Positions 12,501-24,500 of a DNA stretch of 64,000 nt are shown here, piece after piece. The stretch comes from Incurvaria masculella (taxonomy: Eukaryota > Arthropoda > Insecta > Lepidoptera > Incurvariidae): assembly GCA_946894095.1 (NCBI GenBank), contig OX335642.1, positions 16,503,021 through 16,567,020 on the forward strand, written 5' to 3'. Under the pieces are notes generated by a model. That model did not search any database and was not told where the DNA came from. It was given only the letters and a program-made list of their open reading frames with translations. Position 1 is the first letter of the stretch. Each line of letters opens with the position of its first letter. Position numbers and translations under genes: made by a program.

Positions 12501-15500
12501 GTGATTGCTGTAAGGGACAGCAATTCCGTCAAAAACAATGGGAGGCAGAATTTGACGATCCAACTAAGCCAACATCATGTGAGAGCGTATTATGATAGCC
12601 TGTGTTTTTGATGGATTGACTAATAATCCAAACCGACTAGCCCAACAAGAGCAGTATCTAAGTCAATGTTCATGAGAGAGATAGCAGATATTACATCATC
12701 AAGTCGAAAGTGCCTATACAACTGCAAGTCATCGGCGTACAAATGGAAGCAGGAAAGAAAGAGTCCAACAATGGAGTTAATAAAGACTGAGAATAAAAGA
12801 GGAGAAAGCACACCGCCTTGAGGCACACCAGCAGTGATGTCACACCAAAGTGAAGTGACATTGTCCACCCGGACGCACTGCCGACGACCCCGAAGGTAAG
12901 AAGAGAACCAATCAAGTCCTGACTGTGAAATATTCAGAGAATGCAATGTAGCAATGAGGATATCAGCATCAACTGAATTAAAGGCACTACTGAAATCAAG
13001 CAGAACCAGAAGAGTCAACTGACGATCATCCATGGCAAAGCGAATATCATCTGTGATTTTGACGAGGGCTGTGGTTGTACTATGGCATGGACGAAAGCCA
13101 GATTGGTATGGGCTTAAAAGATCATTATGTGTTAAAATTTGTGTGAGTTGAGTGTGAGCAGCACACTCCAGGACCTTAGAGAGAAATGGGAGAATATCTT
13201 TGAACTCAACAGGTGAGTAAATTTTGGGGAGGGGAATGACATATGCTTGTTTCCAGGAAGCAGGAAAATTACCTGACGATAGAGAAAAATTAACTATGTG
13301 AGCGATTATAGGTAGAATAATATCCAATACTGGGACAAGTAGTTGACGACTCATGCCATCAAGACCTACAGCTTTGCTTTTTAAAGAAAGTTAATCTTTT
13401 TAATTTCACAGTCAGAAACTTGGGTAAAAACGAAAGGATCTGTATCAGCAAGCAGAGAAGAATGCAGTTGCCGTAATGTATTGGCTTTTAAAAAGGGGTC
13501 TATTGAAACAGGAGATGATGAGAAGTGTTGGTTCAGCCCATCAAAGTCAATCGAGTGATTGGCCGTAGATGAAGACTTACCAACACCTAATGTGCGTAAA
13601 AATTTCCACATGTCTTTAGGAGAGCAGTCACTAATAAAGTTGTTAATGTGGCGGCGTTTAGCATTTCTACACATCTGTGTACACCGATTCCTTGCAGATT
13701 TAGACAAAGCCCAATTATGTTCGGTAGGATCACATTTATGTTTGCGCTTCAGGGCATCACGCTTTGCCATCATGTCTGTATTCAGCCAAGGAGCGGGCAT
13801 ATGCTTAACACGCACAGGATGAACAGGAGCATGTTTGTCATAGAACTGTGTGAGCACATTAGACAGAATAGTGACCTTTTCATCAATGCTATCAGAACTT
13901 ACTAGATACGACCAATCAATGTTACTTGCATCCTCTCTCAAGGCGTCTGCATCCATCTTGTTAAAATTACGTTGTAGAAGAATACGGGCTTTTTCTTTAG
14001 GAGGTTTTATATTGTAAGAAAGAAAAATTAGATCATGGTTAGAGAAACCGGGTGCAATTTTTTGGCCAAAAGCACTTACTAAATCTGGCTGAGAAATTAT
14101 GATTAGATCGAGAAGTGAGTGGGAGTCATGAATGTGATAAGTAGGTTGAAGTGGGAGAATCTCTAGATTTAGAGATCTAGTTAGGGTTTGAACCTTACGA
14201 ACTTACTTGAACATGGGATGTGCAGATGCATTTTTTTTATTTAGGACATTATTCCGATATGAAGAAGTGAAAATTTTATCTTTTGAGACCGATTTGATGA
14301 GGACTTGGCATATGCCATATGCCGCGCTAATCACACAGTCAATAACGAGATCAAAACATGGTAAGAGAAATATCAGAATGAGACTGAAATCCATTCCAAT
14401 CCCAATTCCAATTCCAAATAGTAAGGAAGGGGACCTATAGTTTTACATGGATTGCGAACCATGGAACAGCTCGCATTGTTAAGGTAATGCACTGATTCAA
14501 CTCAGAAAGTGGTGCATGACCGGGGCTAGGATTTGAACTAAGACCTCCGCGATGGAAGGCAAGTCTTCGAACCCCTGCACCGCAAGCTGGACAAAATCAG
14601 TGCGGCGTCCGCACCGCGGCTCACCTGCTGCAGCGCCTCGTCGCGCTGGCGGGCGGCCGCGTAGCCGCGCTGCCGCTCGTCCTCGCTGTCCTCCTCCTCC
14701 GAGCACTCCTCCGAGTAGTCCGGCGAGGAGGAGCGCGCGCGGTACTCCGCGCCCGGCGGCGGCGGCGTGAACGACTTCAGCGGCTTCGGCCCTGCACCGT
14801 CGCGGTACAACATCAGGGGCAGTTACTATGGTAGACTATCTCGATGGGTGAACAGACAAGTGAGTGATTAAATCTAACGTATATTTACGAAATTTCAATT
14901 CATCTGGCCGAATAACGCGTCCTTTGGCACCTAGAATATATATTATTCGGGCGACTATATATATGACGGTGTCAGCTGTACATTGTAAAGAGGCACGTGC
15001 AACGGGCGAACGAGTTTTGCCGCCGCGTCCTCCCACCAACACGATCGCCTATAAAACGGCCGGAGCTCAGTTGGTTTGTGAGCGGTCGACGCTTGTCTCG
15101 GATATTTAAGTCGTTTAATTTACTAGTGATTACAAGATTAAAGTTAGAACCGATATTCCGTGTTTATCTTTATACCGGCGTTGTGTTTTGTTCGGCATGT
15201 CTGACCCTAATCGGATATACATATACTTATAGAAATGCAACTAAGTTCAGATTAGATCACTCACTTACCTGTTCACCAGGCGAGTTCATTTACCATCTTC
15301 GAGGGCACATGATGAAACTTAATGTCACGGCCTCTAGAACAAGTACTCGTAAAAACTTTGTATCAAACCGAGAAGTATAGGTTTAGAGCAAACTTCCAAA
15401 GGATGTAATTAACACGACGACAAACAAAGACTGGATTACCTCGTTAAACATCACAAGAAAAAAAAAGAAAAAACCACTTAAAACAAAATATAACAACAAT

Positions 15501-18500
15501 GTGTTGGAAGCATTGCTAGATATTATTCACCCCATCTTAGCAAGGATTTGAGTATTCCTAAGAATTTCAATTTCTTTGAAAGCATACAAAGGCTCACTCT
15601 ATCGTTATTTGTTTCTATCGTTATTCGTTATTTATTTTTAGGTCGAATATATGTTTGGGTTATCCTATACATATAATGTAATAAGTTAGAAATGTTTAAA
15701 CATTTGTTTAAGATAATGCAACTAGGCGGTGGCGAAAGACCAGCGACTGGTGGGATTATACCCATCCAGGTTTTTGCTGAGCCATAGCCTTTTTACAAAT
15801 TACATATTATTATTACTTTTTGTTTACATCATGCCTTGTAACTGAAAAATGTGTAATCCTGTAAATAAATTGATTTAATCTTACTCTTACTCTATCGAAA
15901 GCCTGGCTTAAGTTGGAGTCGATGGGACTAACTTATTCACAGGCACCGCATAAAATCATTCTATTGCACACTGGCACTGTCTCAGTGCCTATTCTGTCTA
16001 TTGCAAAAAGACAGTCTTCGTGATGCAACACGTCCACAAAGCAAAACAATGCGCATAGTGTTTGATTTGGTTAGATTTACAAAGAAAATATTACAAAACG
16101 AATTCGCTAAAAGTAAATCACGAATACTGTAGTAAAAAATCAAACAAAACTAAACTGATTTGGAATGATGACGACGATGACTAAGTTTTTTTTTTGTAAG
16201 TAAGTAAGTAATCCAAAGTCCAAAACAGTTAGAAACCAAACACAATTTTACAATGCCAATGGTCATCAAGCATCTAGTTCGATATATTTTGAGTATAATT
16301 TTGGATCTACAACATGAAATATTCTTCTGTCGACGTTTGTATGGGGAGTTGAGTGGGAAGACCCACCTGAAATCCATGTAAACAATGTAATTCGAGAACA
16401 TTCAATTCTCCCACCTTGCGGCTGTTCCTTGCGGCTCTGCTCCAACTCGAGCTGCTTGAAGACCCCTATCATGCGCGAGGCGGTGTGCCGCTGCTGGGCC
16501 AGCCCCGTGTCGGCCGCCGGCGGCTCCGCGTCCTCCGCGCGCACCACCTCCGGGTCGCGGTACACCTCCGGCGAGGGAGACTTGCGCTGTGCATAGTGTT
16601 TAGTGTTACGAGCAGTGCCACCTACGACAGGACGCAGACTGGCGGTCAACAGGTGGCGCCACTAATCTGTTGGCATGGCGTTTTGATTTCCACACTGCTG
16701 GCGGTTAACAGATGGCGCCACTAATCTATTTGCATGGTGCTTCGATTTCCACACTGCTGTTCTTGTCAACAGACACAATCTGATCAAAATTTATCTGGAA
16801 CATTCAAGTGAAGACTGGACCGAGATTGTTCTCAATTGCACGCTATGTGCCTAGAAACTGGTGGTCTCATTGAAGTGTTTTCTTGGTCCCGGGTATCGGT
16901 GGCCTTTTCATATGCCCAACAGTAGTTAGTTAGATCAACCATAAGTTTAAAGGCGATTAGAATTGATTTAAAAAACCGTAGACACAGAGTCAGAAAAGTC
17001 ACAGGAAAGAAATGACAAATATACCTCTCCTAAAACAGCCACCCCATATGTGCCTGCACTGCTAAGATAATTATAAAAACGAAGCCTTTGAGCGAGTGTG
17101 TGGTCAGTCAGTGCTCTGTGTGTGTTTAGAGCTCTACGAGAGTAAGTGGACTGTATTCTATGCAATATGATGGAGGTTTGACTCACTAACCTTTTCGAAT
17201 ACACCTTCCACGACCTTTCATCCCGCGCACTGGCTCAGGTTGGCGGCAGCGGCGGCGGTGCGGTGCAGTCTCTTAAAGGGCTGGAGGTCACTGAGGTCAC
17301 TGTTCTCGATAAACGTAGTCGATGCAAAAAAAAGATCTTGGGTTTGGTGGATCTGCGACAGGACGGCCAGAAGTCGGTTCGCTCGCGCGCGAAAGTCAGT
17401 TCTCACTGCCGTTTGATTCGCGCCGGCCGCGGCACGGCGACGCGTTGGTCACGATGCATGGACCAATCATGGACGCCGAATTTCGGCGGCAACCAATACG
17501 CTGAGACTTCGGGCCGTTTCGAGCGTATTTGAAAGGGAAAAGTAAGTTCAAACCTCAACCGATTAATTGCAATTTGAATTTGAAACATTTGAACGTAAAG
17601 TACCTAATCGAAATTGTGCAATCACGTTGGATTTGAACCTTCCGTACGGAACATACAGCCCGCCTTGAAACAACCTAGTTATTTCAAAGAAAACAAAGTA
17701 AATGAAAAGAAAAAGGTAAAGCTGAACTTGTAAATATAAATTGAAACGAAAGTTAACTTAATTCTAAAGTGGTTAAATAGTGAATATGAATATTCGAAAA
17801 TAAATATAACGTAATTTGAACTTAAAGTCTAAAGTGCTTGATAACCAATAGGCTATAAACGATTTATTCAATCGGGAGTGGGCACACCTTCACAACGGGT
17901 CGTTTGACCAGATTGTTGCCCATCCGCAAGCTAACAGCGCGAGTAACACCGTCTGTACCGGGATGTAGAGCATCTACTCGAGCGAGCTTCCACTGGAGAG
18001 GAGGGAGATTATCTTCGCGAACGAGAACTACGGAACCCTTGCGCACGGGTGTCAGCGCCTCGCGAGACGTCCACCACTTTCCGCGCTGTTGCAGCTGGTG
18101 AAGATACTCCTTGGACCAGCGTCTCCACAGATGCTGAGTAAACTGCTGCACCAGTCTCCAACGCGTAAGGCGTGAAGGCTTGGTATCGGTTAGGTCGGTA
18201 TCCGCGAGGGTAGTGAGTGGAGAACCCACCAAGAAATGAGCTGGACTCAAAGCTAGCACCTCGGGCTCGCTACTGAGAACGCAAAGAGGTCGACTATTCA
18301 GAATGGCCTCGCATTCGCAAATGAAAGTATGAAACTCATCGTAAGTTAAAACTTGCGTACCGACTACGCGACGTAAATGGTGTTTGAAACTTTTCACACC
18401 GGCTTCCCAAATTCCACCAAAGTGACTGGCGGAGGCGGGATTGAAATGCCATGAAATTCCCAAAGAAACTCCGTGCTCGGCTACGAAATTCTGATTTGAT

Positions 18501-21500
18501 TTGTCGTTAAGAAATGAGTACAGATCTTTCAAGTAAGTATCTGAACCGACAAAATTGGTGCCATTATCAGAGAAAATGTCACTCGGTACGCCGCGCCTAG
18601 ATACAAAACGTCGCAAGGCAGCAATGAAAGATTCAGTCGAAAGGTCACTGACCAATTCTAAGTGTACGCACTTGGTCGCCATGCATACGAATATGGCCAC
18701 GTACGATTTATAAATTTTTGCGTTACGTATTTTGTTCGCGCGAGTGTGAAAGAAGCCGCAATAATCTACTCCAACTTTAGAAAAGACACGAGCAGGGCGG
18801 ACCCTGTCGGCTGGAAGAGACGACATGATGGGCTGTGGCGCGTGTGGTTTCGCGCGGAAACATTTTACACAGAGGTGCACTCGGCGACGGATGACGTCAC
18901 GCGCTGCAAGTATCCAGAAACGTTGCAGCAGAATGTACTGCAGCGCTTGCGGACCTGCATGTAGGTATTGTACGTGCATACTATCAATTATAAGATGAGT
19001 TAGGTGGTGAGATTTAGGTAATATTATTTGATGTTTTGTCTCATATGGAAGGAATGATTTGTCAATCCTGCCACCTACTCGCAATATGTTTTCAGAGTCC
19101 AAAAATGGATTGAGACGTCGCAATTTGTCTGAACACACTGTCTTGGTTTTTATTTTTATTAAATCATCCTGAAAGGCGTTTCCTTGCGCAATTTTTATGA
19201 GACATTTCAACGCATACTTATTTTCCGAAACTGAAATGTATGGACGATTGCAATTGTCATCTAATTGTTTTCGACAGTTGAAAATTAACTACACCTCGCG
19301 TCGGTATAGTTCTATTTATTTCAATTCCTTCCAAAGGTACATCAACTCGTCGCCTTGGTAATCGTAAACGTTCTACGCAGGCTTCGGTAATGATAGTCGC
19401 CTGCGACCCGCTGTCAATGATGCAGCGCACGGTTTGTTTCCGATCACAGCCTAGGTAAATATCCGCAAGCGCAGTGCTCAACAACACAGTATTATGTGTG
19501 TAGGTTTGATTTGCAACTGTGCTGGTGCTAGCTAGCGACGCGGCCAACGTCATAGTATCGTTAGGCACCGGCGCATGCGCAGGCACGAGCGGCGGCGCAG
19601 GCGGCGGAGGTGGCGGCGGCGCAGACGCAGCGACAGCAGCTACGATCAGCGGAATCTCCTCGTGTAACAACGAATGATGTTTTTGATTGCAAGTTCGACA
19701 TGTAAACTTTGATTTACAATCTTTTATGTCGTGGCCTACATTCAGACAGTTGATGCAAATTTTCTGTCCCTTGATAGTGGTACGCCTAGCAGAGACCGAC
19801 AAGTTTTGAAACTGTGGGCATTTCCCGAGTGAGTGTGCCGATTGACACACGATGCACTTAAAACGATGTTGTTCCGATGTAGTTGTAGCCGCGGCACAAA
19901 ACTTCGACGGCACTTGGTTTTGTTTGTAATGCGAATTAGTTTGAACGGAACTCTTCGCATTATTACTTCCCGAGGAATCAGAAATTCTGTTGAAATTTAC
20001 AATTTCATTCGCTGCGAGTTCTTTATTTAGAAATGTAAGTAACTCTGCCAGTGTAGGTATCGAACTACATGAGGGCAACGAGATTTCAAACCGTTTTCGC
20101 AAATTTGCGCCTAATCTGCGCAGTAATAAGTTAATGAGAATGAAATCCCACTCTTTAATCGGAAATTTCATCATTTCGAGTGCTTTAAGATTTTCCTGAA
20201 AAATGTTTAAGATGTTGCGCAAGCCTTTATCGGAGTTGGAAAGGTTTTCCAAATCGAGAATGCGATCGAGATGTCTGCACGCGATGAGACGAAGATTTTC
20301 ATATCTCGATTTTAACATGTCCACTGCTACCTGATAATTTTCATTTGTGACTGGTATGGATTTTATCAGGTTGTATGGCTCATTTTTTAGACATGTCAAC
20401 AAATACCTAAACTTCTCAACATCCTCGTACCTGGTGCTACTGTGAACGATAGAATTGTACAGATCGAAAAATGCGTTCCAATCCGTAGGTTCCCCAGCGA
20501 AAGTAGGTAAGGACAGGGTAGGTAGTCGTGGTTTATCGTGTCCAGAGGTCCCGCAGCAGTGGCTTACATCGCGCGCTGTAGAATTATGAACTGAATGACT
20601 CATCCTGCGAGTAATTAGCTCGGCTTGCTTTAATTTACTCGCAGAGACTTGGATTTTGTAGTAAAGGTCGTTGAAATCTGATCGTATGGTCAATTGTTCA
20701 GTTTTGTCAAATTGACCACTAGCCATAAGATATTTTTCAATTTTTATTTGATTTTTTGAAAATTTTCTTTGAAGAGTTAGGAGCTCTTTTGCGCGGCAAA
20801 GAAACTCGTCCGTGTCGATAATATCGGAAATAGCGCGTAATTCCGTGAATATTATATCACGTTCAAACAAATCCTGTTCGTACGGAATAGCCTTGATAAC
20901 TCGGCGTGTTGACTTTTCAGGATTCGAACCCGTTTCAGAATTTATGTTTGAAACGGCGGTTGGCGGAAACGAGTCGCCCGGTTGCGCCATTTTGTTAAAC
21001 ACGTAAATTAAACCGAGTAAAATTTAAAATGTAAGTGTAAATGATATGTAAGTTTAAATGATATGCAAGTGTAAATGATATAAAATTGTTAATTGTAAGC
21101 CGTTAATTACGCAAATGGGTATGCAACGTAAAGTAGGTTGTACTGAAACTGAAATAAACGCTCGAACCGAGCTCCGCGCGTAGCAATACAAAACCGGTTT
21201 GGCTGTAAAGATGTGTCTGAAATAGTTGAAATGTAATCGATAGATGCGATTGCTTATTATTGTGAAGTTAGAAAATGAATGAAATAACCGTTAGATATAA
21301 TATGAAGATGTGCGCAAACTCGAAAGAATGTAGGTAGGTAGGTGTTTAAAGGTAAGTAGGTACCTATCGCTCGCGATTTGACTATCAAGCACTGTGAAGT
21401 CGTTTGCAATGCAACTGTAACAATATATTTAAAAATGTTTACAGGGAACGTTGCCACGAAATGACGTCGGTTCCACGATAAGTGAATCCTACTACGGTTA

Positions 21501-24500
21501 CCTTTTGCAAACTTTGAAAACGTATGGCGGCAGCGTTTGTACGCGCGCCGTGAATGCACAATCTAGAAATATTACTTATGTTCGGTTCGGAGGGCCATGT
21601 TTAGAGCTCTACGAGAGTAAGTGGACTGTATTCTATGCAATATGATGGAGGTTTGACTCACTAACCTTTTCGAATACACCTTCCACGACCTTTCATCCCG
21701 CGCACTGGCTCAGGTTGGCGGCAGCGGCGGCGGTGCGGTGCAGTCTCTTAAAGGGCTGGAGGTCACTGAGGTCACTGTTCTCGATAAACGTAGTCGATGC
21801 AAAAAAAAGATCTTGGGTTTGGTGGATCTGCGACAGGACGGCCAGAAGTCGGTTCGCTCGCGCGCGAAAGTCAGTTCTCACTGCCGTTTGATTCGCGCCG
21901 GCCGCGGCACGGCGACGCGTTGGTCACGATGCATGGACCAATCATGGACGCCGAATTTCGGCGGCAACCAATACGCTGAGACTTCGGGCCGTTTCGAGCG
22001 TATTTGAAAGGGAAAAGTAAGTTCAAACCTCAACCGATTAATTGCAATTTGAATTTGAAACATTTGAACGTAAAGTACCTAATCGAAATTGTGCAATCAC
22101 GTTGGATTTGAACCTTCCGTACGGAACAGTGTGTGTTTGAATGTCTACCTCTATTGTTTGTTAGTTAGTAACAGTCACCTGGACATCCCTCGGCGGCGTC
22201 ATGCGGAACTGGCGGCGCTCCTCCTTGGGCCGGTAGGTCTCGAAGAACTGGAACTTGTCGCTGATGTCCGCCGTGGGGGCGCGCACCTCGTCCGTGCGGT
22301 CCGCGGCGCGCACCAACTCGCGCGGCACGAACGGCTGCCACGCACAGGCCGTTAATGAGTTGCTCTCAAGCCAATATGTTCTTGTTGTTACTGTTGTGGT
22401 AGTCTTTTAACCCGTAAAGCGCGAACGACGCCGCATAGGCGTCCTCTGCCGCGCTCCCGCTATCTGCGCTGATTGGCGATTTTTTGTGTGGGCATAGATT
22501 TACTGGTCTATGATTGGCTTTTTCAAATGGATAGAGGAGTGTAGGACGCTTTTGATTGGCTAAACCGCGACCCAATAGCTGCAACTTCGTAAAACAAAAT
22601 ATTTTTTTGAAATCCGCGCGGCTCCTCTCGCTGGCCAGTCGACCGAGGTACGTTTGCGCGCGTGGTTCTGTGCCGGCTGAAAAGGATGAGTGACGAAAAT
22701 ATTACGTAAGTATTGTAATTTTTTTTATATCAATGAAATTGTAATATATTCAGCTATCTATCAATGCAGTGGTTATAGGTTTTTGCAATTTCTGTAGGCA
22801 GCAAAAAAATCAAATGTTTTTTGGCATGTTCAGATTTCAAAGATTTATCACATTTGTTTATAAAATTTGTTCACAAAAAATTACGTTTGCTTGAATGTAA
22901 TTAGTCCGGATTGTGGCAAATTTTGTGTAGAATCCGGTGATGTATCACACTTGATATGTTTTCTTACATAAAAATGGAAAAAAGACCGAAAATCTAGAAA
23001 ATCATATTTTGTAGTATAAACATTGTGAGTGTATTGGTGTCGGCCGCTCGGCCCCTCGGCCGCCCGCTGGCCGTTGGTCAAGTGTGATTCAAGTCATTTG
23101 TCGAGATCTCAGGAACTTCGTGAGCGTGGAGTTATAATACCAAATTTTGTTGCTTTGAAATCGTTTGGTATATCTAATAAGTAATCCCATTGCATCATCT
23201 GCATACATTTCCATAGGGCAAGACGCATCTGGTAATAGAATAGAATTAAAAATATGTACTATTTGTTTCGGTTACATAGTATTCTTGTTAGGGTTCCGTA
23301 CCCAAAGGGTGAAAACGGAACCCTATTAGTAATCCTCCGCTGTCCGTCCGTCCGTCCGTCTGTCCGTCCGTCCGTCTGTCCGTCCGTCCGTCTGTCACAT
23401 GGCTGTATCTCAGTAACCGTAACAGATAGACAGCTGAAATTTTCACAGAGTGTGTATTTATTTTGCCGCTATAACAACAAATAGGTAAAATTGAAAAATA
23501 ATTTAAATTAAAGGGGGCTCCCATACAAAAAACGTGATTTTGTTATGTTAAATCTTTTACGATGGTACGGAACCCTTCGTGTGCGAGTCCGGCTCGCACT
23601 TGGCCGGTTTTTGGTTGCTAGTCACACTGGGTCAATTGCCGTGCATGCTGTATTACATTTCGGCGAATTGTGCCGTGCATGTCGCACCTGTTCTCATGCT
23701 AACGGGTGGTGTGTGGACACGAAAGATGCCTAAAATATACTTGCGACATGCACGGGAGCACTTGCCATGCATGTCAAACAACTTCAAAAATTTTTTTTTG
23801 TCATATCTTGGGAAACTCTGGTCTTAGACTCATCATGCGACCCCTCAAACTAGATGGCCCGACCTGATCTACCTACCTGTCATGTCAAAACTTGTTTTCG
23901 TCATACATTGTAAATTTTGTAACTTCAATAATAGGAGGAGGTGTCTGACAGACGGACGGACAGACAACGCACAAACTCTACTTCAGATATAATCATTAGG
24001 TTTTTTTTTTGACCATCCGTCGCTAATTCGAATTTCTATTCATTTTAGGTTTCACTTTTACAAAATGTTAAAAAATATACTTGTGCTGCTATATTTCTAT
24101 GAACTTATATTTACGTGTTTTATTTCAAAGACCATGTCACCAATGCTTCGTGTCACGGAAGCCTGCTTCTACTCCAGCAACAAGTTTCGACCTCGTCACG
24201 CTGAGTAAGTGCCTACCTATATAGATAGAACGCGCGCGCCCACCTATCTATAGATAGAGCGCGCGCTCACCGACGTGTGTTCAAGTGGAGCGTTTGCATG
24301 TATGAGTGCGCTGAGTGCAATTTTATAGCCGAATTTGAATGTTCAAAATAAAATGTTTTTGATTACATATTATAACATTATCTTACACAAAAAAATTGTG
24401 TATATATAACAGTTTATGATGATATAAAATCTAACTCGATTCTAATTAGATTAGATTCTAATTAGACTGTTAGTAATGTAGAGAGATTTTTCGGGTTTTT

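Larger units (their letters stand above)
11897..14195 (-). mobile_element. CR1/Jockey-superfamily LINE, 5'-truncated and broken
   Basis: A non-LTR retrotransposon read on the minus strand, in the same orientation as the host gene and inside its intron. From 5' to 3': the C-terminal part of an AP endonuclease (HDSHSLLDLIII and SNHDLIFLSY, 14190-13990), a linker, the reverse transcriptase (13384-12620), and a C-terminal domain in another frame (12538-12293, ending ARMWNQLPLDVRT...FKERLKCHF). The 3' UTR ends in a short TTTTCA-type tandem repeat at 11897-11920 instead of poly(A), as in CR1-like elements. The 5' end stops within the endonuclease near 14195, the usual outcome of incomplete reverse transcription. 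It is inactive: truncation plus at least two frame breaks. Confidence 0.85.
17123..22128 (-). mobile_element. BEL/Pao LTR retrotransposon lacking reverse transcriptase and RNase H
   Basis: A 5,006-bp element with two 531-bp LTRs and a 5-bp duplication (GTGTG), read on the minus strand like the host gene. It lies in intron 11, 45 bp beyond the donor of exon 11. Internal order: gag with CCHC knuckles and the start of an aspartic protease (21002-19257), then directly an integrase with a BEL-type C-terminal domain (from about 19265 to 17864). Everything between is missing: the rest of protease, reverse transcriptase and RNase H. A complete BEL/Pao element is usually about 2-3 kb longer. A TGG at the inner edge of the 5' LTR (21597 on the minus strand) suits a tRNA primer site. 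Matching LTRs imply a young insertion, so it was probably copied in trans, or lost its core after insertion. Confidence 0.9.

Noticed and set aside
16416..16724. Plus-strand frame opposite exon 12
   Set aside because: Antisense shadow of a GC-rich exon.
17263..17532. 89-codon plus frame in the BEL LTR, repeated in the other LTR
   Set aside because: Duplicated only because the LTRs are duplicated. No protein-like features, and it is antisense to the element.
18662..18964. Plus-strand open frame opposite the BEL integrase
   Set aside because: Antisense shadow of a well-supported integrase; no domain of its own.
22686..22708. Start of a host gene on the plus strand
   Set aside because: The only follow-on is a stop or a donor with no next exon; piggyBac-like context is more economical.
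23341..23395. CRISPR-like array of short repeats
   Set aside because: A (CCGT)n microsatellite inside a dispersed eukaryotic repeat; no spacers.
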